Below are positions 9,083 through 20,800 of a stretch of 64,000 nucleotides of DNA, one piece after another. The first letter of the stretch is position 1. Every line of letters starts with the position of its first letter. Made by a program: the position numbers and the translations under genes. The stretch lies in assembly GCA_903926465.1 (NCBI GenBank), contig CAIYJE010000087.1, positions 1-64,000 of the forward strand, read 5' to 3'. Under the pieces are notes generated by a model. It saw only the letters and a list, made by a program, of their open reading frames with translations, did no database searches and was not told where the DNA came from. The stretch comes from an uncultured Planctomycetales bacterium (GTDB taxonomy: Bacteria; Planctomycetota; Planctomycetia; Isosphaerales; Isosphaeraceae).

Positions 9083-11071
9083 ATGCGGCTGACGTTGCGA
9101 ACCATGCTAAGCTGGCTGGACGATACGCTTCCACCAGAAGAAGTCCGCCTGATCGGCCAGCAGGTCGATGACAGTGAGTTCGCTCGTGAACTCGTGGACC
9201 GGATCAAGCGCGTGACGCGTCAACGGCGGCTCACCGTCCCGCCATCCACCGGTCAAGAAGCCTCAGACCCAAACCTGGTGGCCGAATACCTGGACAACGC
9301 AATGCCACCCGGCGAGGTTGCGGACTTCGAGCGGGTTTGCCTCAAATCCGACGTCCACCTTGCGGAAGTTGCCAGCGCACACCAGATTTTGAGCCTCATT
9401 GGACAACGCGCCAAGGTTCCCACGGACAGTCGTAACCGGATTTATCGGCTACTTCCCGGTGACGGCAACGACAGCACGCGAACTCGAACCGATCGCCAAG
9501 AGGTCCGAACCGAGCCAGTCACCTCAAGCACCACATGGCCACTCTCATCAACGGAGCCGGCCGGGAACCGAAATCTCTGGGCTGCACTCTGCGCATTACT
9601 TCTGCTTCCGCTGCTTGGCTGGTCGACCTGGTACAACCTCTCGTCCATCTCTGCGCCCGTGGCGGAACCGATTGTGGACCTCCAGACCCTCGCGGCCCGA
9701 GTCGCCAAACCCGTCGAACGGCCCATGGCTGGCCTGAACCAGCCACCCGCATTGCCAATGAACCCAGCCCAGGCGAAACAACCGGAACTCGTACCCAAGC
9801 CTGAGAGCACATCCGTTGCCACCATTCCGCAACCGGCGGCCATGGCGGAATCTGCCGACGGCAGCAAACCTGGCCTTAACACCCCAGCCAGCATCAATCT
9901 TTCTGCCCAGACCAAAGCCGGTACAAAACCGGATTCTGGGCCGACACCCAGCACAAGCCTGGTCCAACTTGTGAAAACCACAGGAATCTGCCTCGGCCGT
10001 TCCGGAACAGAGGATGAACCCTGGGCTCGGATTGAGCCGGGGACTGAAAACCTTCTGGGTCATCAATTCCTGAACCTTGAGCCGTTCCGCTCCGAACTCA
10101 CCGTTGGGACCCATATCCTGAGGCTGATTGGTGGAACATCGCTCCAACTGTACAGCCAGGAAAAGAACGGTTCCCCGCAATTGAAGCTTGAGCGCGGTCG
10201 GATTGTCTTCCACTCAGGAAAAACACCGGTGGTGCTTCCAATCTCGGAAGAATCCGCCACGATTCCATTGAACGTCCCAGCCAATGCCACTCTGGCGATG
10301 GAACGGGGTACCACCTGGCAACCTGGCCAGAAGACCGGTAAACGCCCAATCACCTTGTATATGGTAGAGGGAACCGCGGAGCTTGGATCCGAGGGTACGG
10401 AACGGGGTCACGCACTGAAAGCCGGAACCCGGATCACGTTGGGCCCAGACGGAGAGATCTTGGGTGAGGAACCGGCAATTGCGCCAGGTTGGGCCGTAGA
10501 AGTTGAACCGACCGTGATGGAACAAGAGGAGGGAAAACAGTTCAGTCGGTCGTTCAAACCAGATCAGCCACCGCTGACAAGCCTGGTGGAGGCGGCATCC
10601 TCTGACCGGCTTGAAATCCGACGTCAGGCGTTCCGGGGCCTGGCGGCAACCCACCACATCTCTTTGCTGATCAACGCAATGGGCGCCGAGGGAGAGCCGG
10701 AAACCCGGCAGATGGCCATAGATTCGATGCGTGATGTTCTCGGTGACGGGGCCGTTGCCGAAAAGAAAATCCTTGAAGAACTTGAACGTCAAGGAGAGGG
10801 CGGGAACTGGGCCTCGATTGTGCTGAGCCGTCTCAGGGGCGTTGATCCGGTAGCTGCCGATAACCGTGAACTCAGGACCGAACTGCTCAAAGAGCTGGAA
10901 GCGAAAGATCTGACGATCCGCGAACTTGCTCTCGATAACCTCCGCGAGGTCACGCGGCGCGGAGATAACCTGGGCTACGACCCCGACGACCCGCGAGAGA
11001 ATGGAGTTCGAGCCTGGAGAGCGGCCCTTCTATCAGAACCGGACTCCAGGAAACTGCCAGGCAGACCATGA
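9083..11071 (+). CDS. Membrane protein with anti-sigma-like repeats, FecR-like and HEAT-like regions
   Basis: A 662-residue protein starting at ATG 9083 behind a strong GGGAGGTGG site; upstream codons in the frame overlap the previous gene. The first about 115 residues contain two related helical units, LSWLDDTLPPEEVRLIGQQV and VAEYLDNAMPPGEVADFERV, similar in layout to the cytoplasmic domains of anti-sigma factors but with no zinc ligands visible. One transmembrane segment follows (LWAALCALLLLPLLGW, about residue 160), then a Pro/Ala-rich linker. A beta-rich region around residues 300-450 resembles FecR domains, and the C-terminus (about 490-640) looks like HEAT repeats. It could sense an envelope signal or organise the giant proteins encoded downstream. 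That role is inferred from layout only. Confidence 0.8.
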   Translation: MRLTLRTMLSWLDDTLPPEEVRLIGQQVDDSEFARELVDRIKRVTRQRRLTVPPSTGQEASDPNLVAEYLDNAMPPGEVADFERVCLKSDVHLAEVASAHQILSLIGQRAKVPTDSRNRIYRLLPGDGNDSTRTRTDRQEVRTEPVTSSTTWPLSSTEPAGNRNLWAALCALLLLPLLGWSTWYNLSSISAPVAEPIVDLQTLAARVAKPVERPMAGLNQPPALPMNPAQAKQPELVPKPESTSVATIPQPAAMAESADGSKPGLNTPASINLSAQTKAGTKPDSGPTPSTSLVQLVKTTGICLGRSGTEDEPWARIEPGTENLLGHQFLNLEPFRSELTVGTHILRLIGGTSLQLYSQEKNGSPQLKLERGRIVFHSGKTPVVLPISEESATIPLNVPANATLAMERGTTWQPGQKTGKRPITLYMVEGTAELGSEGTERGHALKAGTRITLGPDGEILGEEPAIAPGWAVEVEPTVMEQEEGKQFSRSFKPDQPPLTSLVEAASSDRLEIRRQAFRGLAATHHISLLINAMGAEGEPETRQMAIDSMRDVLGDGAVAEKKILEELERQGEGGNWASIVLSRLRGVDPVAADNRELRTELLKELEAKDLTIRELALDNLREVTRRGDNLGYDPDDPRENGVRAWRAALLSEPDSRKLPGRP

Positions 11072-11425
11072 TGCCTGGCCTTTGACCGGTCGAACTTTCT
11101 GAGTGCTGCTCCGTAAAGAGTGGAGGCTCAGAATCATTGCGATCCCAGGTGATCCTCCCGGAAAAACTGGGAATGGTCGTTCTGGGTCACGGCAGAGGGC
11201 AGTGATTCTCTGAGAAGAGCCTTTTCCTGAAGTGACCGAATCCAGGCTGGGTGACAAGAGTTCCAAACGAAAGTCTCGATTCTTCATCGAACCTTCCTCG
11301 GGATGGTATATTTCACGTAGTAGGCATCAACACTGCTGGTTAACCCGAACCCCGCAATCGCTGTAATCGGCACCACCGGCAGATGTCTGATTTCTGGCAG
11401 AGGCGTTCTTCTTGAGATTTCCAAC
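11072..11425. other. Intergenic region before the giant-protein genes
   Basis: A 354-bp spacer between the anti-sigma/FecR-like gene and the first giant gene. It holds no supported gene; the minus-strand frame that crosses it overlaps the signal-peptide region of the next gene and has no recognisable product. I saw no convincing sigma70 promoter or terminator. Its length suggests that the downstream genes have their own promoter. Confidence 0.4.
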
Positions 11426-14400
11426 GTGCCTTCTCGTTTCCTGGGGATCGTCATCGGGACGATCTTTGCCTGGTTTGGTGGCTGGGGATTTGCAGACGAC
11501 CGGGTTCTGAACCCACCCGCATTTGTTTCGGAGGGTGGCCAGAGTTCCCCCCGTCCCGATGTCGCCACGTATGTTGTGGTTCCAGCACCGGCCGACATGG
11601 ATGCCTTGCTGGAACGGCTCGCTCGGCCTGATTTCGTGGTACTAGACTGGGCACGTTATTCCAAGCTTAAAGGCGTTGCAACCACTCCAGGGCGCCCAGA
11701 CCAGGGGACCGAGAGCTCGATTCGTTCGGTCTTGTTGCGCGGGGATATTGGCGATTCGGATGCACGACTTCGGCTCGTCCTGACGGTTCACCAAGCGACC
11801 GAAGAGGCACAAATTGTTCCAATTGGCCTCAACGACGTCTTCATCCAGAGTGCGCGGGCTGGGGATAAAGATCTTCTGGTCAGCAAACTTCCCTCCGGAG
11901 AATGGGGGGTCACTCTGAAGCAGGCTGGCGATCTGGAGATTGAGATTGTTTTTGAGGCCAGGGTTCTTTCTCGTGGGTTTGAACGAAGGTTGACGTTGCC
12001 TTTCCCCGAATCGGCATCCACGGGTCTTGATGTCTGTTTCCCTGAGGCAGCAAAGGATCTTCGCCTGGGTGGCCGTTCACTGCCACTCCTGGACAAGAGT
12101 ACGGATCTTGAGGGGCGTGTTCGATGCACGACAGCCATTGGCCCTCGAGATCGGCTGGAACTTCTTTGGCTGATTTCCACCAGCGCCAACCAGTCCAGGT
12201 TCTCAGTCAACTCTGAGATGGATATGCGTGTGGAAAAGGGACTGGCCCACTGGGAAAGCGTGCACCAGGTCCAGGTTGATCGCGGTTCGATCACGGCTCT
12301 TGAGGTCAGAGTTGACCCGTTTTTCTCCGATTACAAGGTTGAGGTCGATGGCATACCGATCGATTTTGAGATCCATGAAGACTCTCGATTTCGACTCAAT
12401 CTTGGTACAACGGCCATGGCTGGAGACATCCGTAGCATCAAGGTTTTTGGATCCAGGAAACTCCAGAGCGAGAAGCCGCTTCGAGAAAACCTGAGGGGAA
12501 TCGAGTTCCCGGAAGCCGCCGCACAAGATGGCTGGCTTACGGTCAGATCTGACCGCAACATGCACGTTGAGTGTTCACCAATCAGTGGGGTTTCCGAGTC
12601 CACGTCACGATCTGGACTGCCCGCTCGCCTTCAGGCGGGATCACCTCTGCCGTCGTTTGTGTTTCGCACGCGAGAAGCCTCCTTCGATCTTGGGCTTCAG
12701 ATTGAGGCCATGCGGCCTTGGGTCTGGGTCGATAGCAGGAGCACGTTTCGCATTTCGCCCACATCCATCACGAACGACCTGTGGTTGGACTACCAGACCC
12801 AGCGGCCACGGCCACGCGAACTGATTTTGGCAATTCCGGCCAACTGGGCGCTGGATTCGATTGGCCCTGACTCGGCTATTGAGTCTACGACGGTCACGAG
12901 TGCGGGGAGTGAATCACCGGGCGGTTCTCGTTTGATCGTACAACTCAAGGAGCAGGCGAACGAGACGACCAGGTTCTCTATCCACTGTGTTTGTCGATGG
13001 TCTGGCCCCAAAGTGGGCGATGTTGTGTTTCCTTGGGTGCGGCCCCTGGAAGCGGCAACGTGGACTGGCACGACCACGGTTTACGCAACAACAGACCTTC
13101 ACGTTCAGCCGGCGCTTGATGAATCACTGGTGCGGCTCACGGAACCTTCTGAGGATCGCAAATCCGGAATATCTCAGCCTTTTGCATCGGACTATGTATC
13201 AAGATTCACGCTACAACACGTGTTACCCCCTTCCGACTTACGGCTTACGATCAAGCCAGAGACCTTGAAGGCGAGAGCCAATCGAGAGATCGAAATCTAC
13301 GTCGATCGCGCGTTGGCGACGATGCTGGATCAGGTCGTATTGACGATTGACCAGGGGATTATTCAAGTACTGGATCTGGTTGTACCCGAGGATCTCAAGG
13401 ACAACTGGGAAATTGAAGGGATTGATATCTCGCATCGAGAAGTGATTTCGCTTCCGGATTCGCCGGCAATCACCAGGCTCCATCTGGTCAGCCCCCATCG
13501 AGATCGACTGCGGTTCCGGATCCGATCTCGGTTGCCGGTACCTGCTCACGGGCTGGCCAAGGCGGCGCGCATGGTGGTTCGGCCCGTTCAACTGCAAGGG
13601 GTCACGTTCGAGTCTGACCGGGTCGAGGTTGGAGGTTCGAGCGGCTTGGAGATTGAGCCGGAAGGACGTGAATGGTACGCCAGGAACCGAGCAGACTCCG
13701 GCAGTACGACGGAACGAGATTTACCGTTCTCCAGAATTAGCCACGGACCAGACGTGGTCCCAGTCTCATTTCTGGTTCGATCGGCGTCGGTTCTCAGGTT
13801 GCCAGATGCCCTCATTTCCCGGATGTGGATCACCAGCACGCTGCTTCCAGACGACAGCGTGGGTGTGGAACTCCACGCTTTTATCGAGCAACACCGAGGC
13901 GAATTGCCAATCATTCTTCCTCCGGACTCAGCCTGGAAGGGAATTCGTGTCGGAGAATCTCCTGGCGAACTTCTGATGAGCGACCCCAAGTCAGGAACCC
14001 ACGTGATCGCGTTACCGAGACCCGAGGCTCAGAACGGATTCAGTGTGCACCTCAGTTATCTTGTTCCCCCGACCGCGGGGAAAAGCGTTCGGTGGACCCC
14101 CAGGTTTCCGAGACAGATCGAAACTCTGGAAGTTGCCTGGGAGGCACGCGTCCCAGCAGGACAGTGCGTGCTGGGCGTTCCAACCGGCTGGGAAGACGCG
14201 AATCACTGGAATTGGGACCGTAACCTGTTCCGAAGACACCCGAATCGCGAACCAGCCCAGCTCATGGATTGGATCGAGAATGGGAATTCGGTTGCCAAGT
14301 CCCAGACCGCTCAAAGCTTTGGAGTTTCACTGGCACAACCCCCCAATCGCGTCCTGTTCCACCTTGTGGGGAACGCCGTCAACACACAGCCGTGGGTTGT

Positions 14401-14857
14401 GAATCGCGTGGGACTGATTGCGCTCAGCTCCACAGCAATTCTGTTACCAGCCATCGTAGCGATCTTGGGTGGATTTGCCTTTTCCCGCTTCCTCGTCGTA
14501 TTTCTTCTGGCACTGGCATTCCTGGCAACACTCGGCCCCAGTGTGGTGGTGGCCCAATGCCTACAATCTGGGATTGCCGGCCTGATCTTGGCTGGCGCAA
14601 CCGCGGCAGTAACGTCTTGGAGAAACCCGACCACTTCCACCGGCGGATCTACGGTGATCCAGGCCCCCAGCCGAGACACGGCGGCCAGACGGTCAACGGC
14701 AACGATCCCAGCTTCTGATAAAGCCACTGCTCAGCACAACTCTGGCGACTCGACACTGATCCGGCCACGTTCAGAGGCTTCTCCGGCCCATCTAGAAGAG
14801 CCAACCGTGCTGCCTGGGATGCAGGAACGACCGGTCTCCAGCATCCAGAAAGGCTGA
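11426..14857 (+). CDS. Giant secreted or membrane protein, copy 1 of a shared architecture
   Basis: A 1143-residue protein starting at GTG 11426. The N-terminus has a signal peptide or anchor (FLGIVIGTIFAWFGGWGFADD). An N-terminal helical motif follows (PADMDALLERLARPDFVVLD), then about 900 residues that look almost entirely beta-rich. Two hydrophobic segments near the end (ALSSTAILLPAIVAILGGFA and LILAGATAAVTS) would fix it in a membrane with a polar Ser/Thr/Pro-rich tail. I recognise no enzyme motif. The same layout recurs twice in the next gene, four bases downstream. The organisation points to a periplasmic or outer-surface structural role, but this is inference. Confidence 0.8.
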   Translation: MPSRFLGIVIGTIFAWFGGWGFADDRVLNPPAFVSEGGQSSPRPDVATYVVVPAPADMDALLERLARPDFVVLDWARYSKLKGVATTPGRPDQGTESSIRSVLLRGDIGDSDARLRLVLTVHQATEEAQIVPIGLNDVFIQSARAGDKDLLVSKLPSGEWGVTLKQAGDLEIEIVFEARVLSRGFERRLTLPFPESASTGLDVCFPEAAKDLRLGGRSLPLLDKSTDLEGRVRCTTAIGPRDRLELLWLISTSANQSRFSVNSEMDMRVEKGLAHWESVHQVQVDRGSITALEVRVDPFFSDYKVEVDGIPIDFEIHEDSRFRLNLGTTAMAGDIRSIKVFGSRKLQSEKPLRENLRGIEFPEAAAQDGWLTVRSDRNMHVECSPISGVSESTSRSGLPARLQAGSPLPSFVFRTREASFDLGLQIEAMRPWVWVDSRSTFRISPTSITNDLWLDYQTQRPRPRELILAIPANWALDSIGPDSAIESTTVTSAGSESPGGSRLIVQLKEQANETTRFSIHCVCRWSGPKVGDVVFPWVRPLEAATWTGTTTVYATTDLHVQPALDESLVRLTEPSEDRKSGISQPFASDYVSRFTLQHVLPPSDLRLTIKPETLKARANREIEIYVDRALATMLDQVVLTIDQGIIQVLDLVVPEDLKDNWEIEGIDISHREVISLPDSPAITRLHLVSPHRDRLRFRIRSRLPVPAHGLAKAARMVVRPVQLQGVTFESDRVEVGGSSGLEIEPEGREWYARNRADSGSTTERDLPFSRISHGPDVVPVSFLVRSASVLRLPDALISRMWITSTLLPDDSVGVELHAFIEQHRGELPIILPPDSAWKGIRVGESPGELLMSDPKSGTHVIALPRPEAQNGFSVHLSYLVPPTAGKSVRWTPRFPRQIETLEVAWEARVPAGQCVLGVPTGWEDANHWNWDRNLFRRHPNREPAQLMDWIENGNSVAKSQTAQSFGVSLAQPPNRVLFHLVGNAVNTQPWVVNRVGLIALSSTAILLPAIVAILGGFAFSRFLVVFLLALAFLATLGPSVVVAQCLQSGIAGLILAGATAAVTSWRNPTTSTGGSTVIQAPSRDTAARRSTATIPASDKATAQHNSGDSTLIRPRSEASPAHLEEPTVLPGMQERPVSSIQKG

Positions 14858-14861
14858 GACC

Positions 14862-17800
14862 ATGAGCCACCAGTTCCTCTTTCGTTCTTTGGGTCTCCTG
14901 GCTCTGCTCGCCACACTTTTCCCAGGCGCAGAAGAGGTGGGGGCTCAATCACTCAGGAAAGTCGATTCCAATCCTGTCGTGCGCCGCGTTGAGGTTCCGG
15001 CTGATCAACTACCAGCCTTGCTGCCACCCGGCACACCCATCCGGTCAATGCCGCTACCTGAATTTGATGCACTGATCGAGGAGCTACAAAAGGCGGAGAA
15101 TTCGCAACGGTTACCGGGCTCCCCGCAAGTACTCAGGGTCTGGCATCAAGCCACATTCGACGGCACTCAGCTGATTGGAACCACCGAACTTCTTATCGAA
15201 GCCTCCTCGCATGATGCTCTGATTCCACTGAATCCTTGGTCCGCCGCCGTTTCACGACCAGCAACCGGCGAAGCCACCGTACTGAGTTCAACACTAAATC
15301 AGAGCTTCATTGCGATCCAGCCCGGTCCACAGCAGACGATCAAGTTCCGTTGGACGGCCGTGGGCCGAAAGGTTGGAGACAATGTCCTGCTCGAATTGTT
15401 GCTGCCAGACCACCTTCCAGCTTCGCTCGAACTCGACATTCCTGATCGATTCCGAATGGATGAGGGAAAGCGGCCCTCCCATGGTCCGCTAAAATCCAAA
15501 ACCACCAAACATCAACACTGGCAAATCGATGATGCCCGCGGCGTGGTCGCACTTCAGTTTCGGCCAGCGGACTCGCAAGACTCTGGCACGCCCGGCCCCA
15601 TTCCATCGGTCAGCGGTTTCACCAAGGTCATTCACACGGCCAGCGAAAACAGCTGGATGGCCGACTGGCAGATCGATGCGCCTCATCTCGCGGAGTTTGA
15701 ACTGCGTCTGGATATCGATTCCAGGATCGAGATTGATCAGGTTCTAGGCGAATGCGTTGATGAGTTCCGCCTAGAGCACCAAAATACCGGCGCTTACCAC
15801 CTTGTGATCAAGGTTATTCCACAACCCGGCCAGCCAGACAATATTCGAATTGAAGGAAAACACCACTCATCACTTGAAGGCCCCTGGGCCGTTCCCACTT
15901 TGACAACCCACAACGCCATCTGGACTGGCGGCGAATACCAGGTTGAAATCGATCCAGGCGTTCGCGTTGAATCGATCGATGAGAAACACTCCGTCAGAAT
16001 GCCAGTTGCGGATCAAACCTCAGGCCGAAAAACGCAGACTGAAAACGCCCTCTTCCAGTTTGAAAGTACAGGGACGGGCACTCCAGCCCTACTGTTGCTG
16101 CAACGCAGAAACCCGGAACGCAACGGCGAGCTTTTTGGCGCAGTCAAGATCGACTCCAACGAGATCCGATTCGAGGCCAGACTGACCTGGCTCACCCCAC
16201 CGCATGGCGGAGATCCACTCAACCTGGTGCTGGACCCCGGTTGGACAGTCGATCATTTCCAGATAGTTGCCCTCGATGAACCAACCACCTGGTCGGTCAA
16301 AGGGTTAAGGACCGATGGCAGTCAGGAAATCGACGCGCTCGTGCCGGTTTCTGTACCAGTTCGATCTCCAATGACTGCGGTCATCCGCGGACGTGGAACC
16401 GTACTCGATCGTTCTGAACTACGTCCCCCTCGGATTCAGACCCCAGAAGTGCGATGGCAGGACGAAACCTGGTGCATGGTCGCTGCGTCTCACCTGAGTA
16501 TTCGACCCGTTCGGGTCCAGGGCGCGAGGTGGATCGATCCATCCATGGCATACCGTGAACTTTCTACGTTTCTTCAGGGATGGACCGAGCCGATATCGAA
16601 GATCGCCTGGAAATCCTCTTCATCGGAACAGATTCCCACCTTTCAGGTTGGAAACCGTTCTGAGCAATCAACAGTCACAGCCTGGGTTGTCACCAACTTC
16701 GGAACGACCACACCCCACACGGAGTGGTTTTTTCAATTCAATGGAATGCTGGGAAAAGAACATCTTGGTTTCAGATCCAACGTACCACTCACAGGCGAAA
16801 TCTCGGGTCAACTGGTCGCCTCACATCACCATCAGGCCGTTTCCGTCAACCAAATTCATGGTGATGCAGCCGGTCAGGTTGGGCCGTCCTCCGCATTCCA
16901 GCTTCGTGTTGATATCCCTCTGGAGTTTCGGGGCGAATCTCAACTTCTGTTACGCGTGGCACTTCCTCCTTCCGTCACACCTGAAGGGGTGATTGCTCTG
17001 CCCGCGCTTGATCCCGAAACATGGGGCGATCGATACGTGCTGCTGCACGCGGAGCCCGGTTTCCGCCTGGAATCGACTTCCAGCGGACTCCAGAAAGTCG
17101 ATCCTCAGACCATTTCGCAAGAACTCGGCCGGGTGTTCAGCGGTGAGCAATTGTCCTCGCTGATCAAGTCTGACCGGGTCTCACTTCAAGACGCCTATCG
17201 AATTATCGATGCAAACTCAAGCTTGAATGCGATTTCCCATCCACTCACAAAGGCCGGGCAGGCGGGTGTAATCGAGGAAGCGGAACTCCTGGAAAGCCTG
17301 CGTCCGGATGGTCAACTGGAAGCGGAACTGGCACTGACCTTTCGGACCGATGATCACGCAGCTCTGGAGATTCAACTGGGTGCGCAAGACTACCTGGTGG
17401 ATTTTCTGGTCAATGAAGTCCGGACGCCTCCGAAAATCGAGAACGGACGCCTGCGGGTCGAACTGAGCAAACTTTACCGCGTTGTGGATGGACTTTCGCA
17501 TCTCAGGCTACGGTACACGAGGCCGGCACAGCTTGCCGCCTCTGCGAATCAATGGAAATCGGCCTGGCCAGGCTTTTCTTATCCATGTCTGACCATGCGA
17601 TGGTGGCCAGCGTCCGCAACGGAAGTTCGGTCTGAGGATTCACCCCAACGATCTCGGGTTGCAACACGAACTGGAAACTTCGTTCGTGAGGTACTAAACC
17701 GCTGGCAGCCCAATCGATCCCACGAGCCGTCCTGGTCAAAACTTGAGGAACGATTTCAGCAGGCCTATGATCCCACTTGCACGCTGGGTGAGATGCTGCT

Positions 17801-20800
17801 TCGGATTGATAGGCCTCAGGCACCGATTGTTATTGATACAACGGCAATCCGATTCTTGGGCTTACGCTATGGGTCTCGCCCGTTGTCAACGGCTGGGCCA
17901 GACAATTTGCCTGGGCTTGCGAACTGGCTACGGAGCTGGGGATTGGCGGCCATCACCAGACCACAAGGCACACTGGTTACCAGTCTACAAATTGCGAGCC
18001 AGTACAACTCTGACCCAACCTGGCTAGAAACGAATCTGAGAACTGCGGTCCAGCAACGTTACGAAGCTCGACTTCGATGGGTGAGCGCATCATCGTGGCC
18101 GTCGCTGGGAAATGGCCCCCCGATTGATCTCGAGCATGGCCTGATGCCGACCAGGAGTCTAGCCGACAGTCTGATCCAGTCTGGCAATGAGTCATTGAAC
18201 CCAGGAGTTGCGGAACCAACCGGATCCTCCAGGATTCTTGTTCCACTCATTCTCGGCTTGATGATTGCCACGCTGGGGTGGTACCGAGGCTTTTCAAGAA
18301 GCAGTCGAATCGTGCTTAGCCTGCTTGCGATTGGCCTCGGAATCTGGTTCCTGGCAGCTCCTACACTGAGCGACAACCTCAGACTGTTTCGTCAGGGACT
18401 TGCGCTTGGAGCCAGCCTTTGTGGTGTGATGATACTCTTATCACGCAGGCCACAGACAGCCATTTCGCGGGAGCAGACCCCCAATCAGCGACCAAGCTCG
18501 ATGCTCCGGCGTGCGGTCGCTCCAATGGTCATGGCTCCCTTGGTACTGACCTGGTCCGGACCTTGGGTTTCCAGGGCCGCCGATAACGTTCGAGACGAGA
18601 TCGTTGTGCTCCTACCGTACGAAAAGGTCGGGGATCAACTTATTGCACCCACACGCGTGATCATGCGGCTGGACGATTTTGAGCGGTTGCAAGAGAAGCT
18701 TCGGAAGCCGACGATCAAGCCATCGACCCTGGACCGGCCGTGCATCCGCTGGGCGAGTCATCGACTGGAACAACAGTCGGATGGACAGTTCTTGCTGACA
18801 AGCATTTTTGATCTTGATCAAACGATTTCCGGCAGAACTAACTTCGTCTGGCCATTTGGCGAGGCGCTCTCTCTGCACGCGGACATTGAAGAAAAGCCGC
18901 TCGCGATCAAGGTTGTTCCTGAGCGCAAGGAAGCCCACATTTCCGTTCTTGCAGCCACCGCACGAGTTCGGATTCAACAACTCTTTGCACAACCGGCCGA
19001 CAACACTTCGCTGACAATCCCACTCCTTCCTGTCACCACGTCGGATTTTCTGCTGGTTGGAAAGCAGGTCCATTGCAGTCTGATCGGGATGGTCCGCGAG
19101 CCTGTTCAGGCGGGTCTTCAAGTTCCACTTGGACCTGTCAATTCGCTCACGGTCAGTCCCTCTCAGGCTCCAGCAAAATTGTCTCAGAAGGATCCACTAC
19201 GGATATCGAAGGCGTTTTGGGATATCGAACCGGCCGGTGACACCCTGCAGCTCCAGCTTCGCTCGGGGACCGTTCGCGAGGGCAATGTTTCAGCCCTTCT
19301 GATCGATGGCCACTGGAATCTGATCGGGTTTCTGGGAGAGAACGCAAATCGTCAGGGACAAGTTCTGAATGTGAGCTCTACGCGTGACGGTCAGACGCGA
19401 ATCGAGTTCATCGCCGCCGATTCAATCCCGTCTCAGGTCACCCTGTGGCGAAGCTCGGATGACTCCAACGGACTTGGCCAAGAACATACACCCCCCAGAT
19501 TCCGCTGGTCTGAAGGAGAGGATTCACAACCGATCTCTGCTTATCGACTGGCTCCCTTGATGAGGCCAATCGGTAAAACCAATCAACCGACGGAGGAAGC
19601 CTCTCTGCGTTTTCGTTCTGGCTGGGGACCGATCCGGCATCCCGATTGGCCCATTCAGGCGATCACGGCCGGTTACCCAACGGCTTTTGACCAGGTCTCA
19701 TGGTTATCCCCAACGGCGGCCGAACAGACGGTTTCCGTTACCACGACCATTCAAATGCATCCGGACCGGATGGCCTTACAATTCGATGCCACTCTCAACG
19801 CTCAACGTGGGCTCATTGATCGGGTGCCTGTGAAATTGCCCGCCGATTTCCACCTGGAAAAAGCGGAAGGCTTGGATCTTACCGATGCATTCACGGACCA
19901 ACTGGACCAATTCGTTTTATGCTTTGCTCAAAAGAGTCTCAAATCTTCCTCGGTCAGGATTGAGGGCTGGATCCCTCTGACAATCGACCCGAGGGCGGCG
20001 GCAACCGAACCCAGACGCATGGAGATTCCGGTACTGAACTGGGTCAATACCACTCAAGATCCAGGATTTCTCACGGTGGAGACCGTGCCCGAGATCTCGG
20101 TGGAACTCGACAAATCTGCCGGCTTGGTGCCCGACTTTTCCATTTCTAACGGGGGATTAACCGGACTTCGCAGCCGCTATCGGATCGAACCGGGAGCGCA
20201 ACCCATACAACTGCAATGGGTGTTGCTGGGGCGCCCTTCCAGGGTCAATGTTGCCAGCCACCTGATGCTGTATCCAGAATCTGCCCAGTGGGAAGCGGAT
20301 GTTCATTATGCGATTGACCATGGACCGCTGCATCAACTGATCCTGGAGTTGCCTGGGGATTGGTCCGAACACGCGGAATTTCGAGTTGCTGGCAGCCGAT
20401 CGATTGTTCGCAAGATCACCCAGGGACATCGTACACGCGTTGAGATTCAGCTCCTGGAACCATGCTGGGGCGAAGCACAACTCAGTCTACGCTCAGAACT
20501 TCCAAGGACGGCGGCTCCTTTCAGCTTCCCGGACATCACCCCGCTCGGACTTGGAAAAGTCGATACGTATATCGCCTGGAGTGACTTCACTGGACAGAAT
20601 CTAGCCGCCGAAGGCTCTTCAGGAATTCAGCCGGTTGAAGCCAGTCGATTCCAGGATCGAGCACCTTCGCTTGGCAGTGCAATTCATACTCACGCTTACC
20701 ACGTACTTCGAAGCGGATGGACGTTACGTGTTCGCGAACCACTGAAAGATCAGGCGACAAAGCAATCACAATCATGGATCACACGTGTGGAACTTACGGT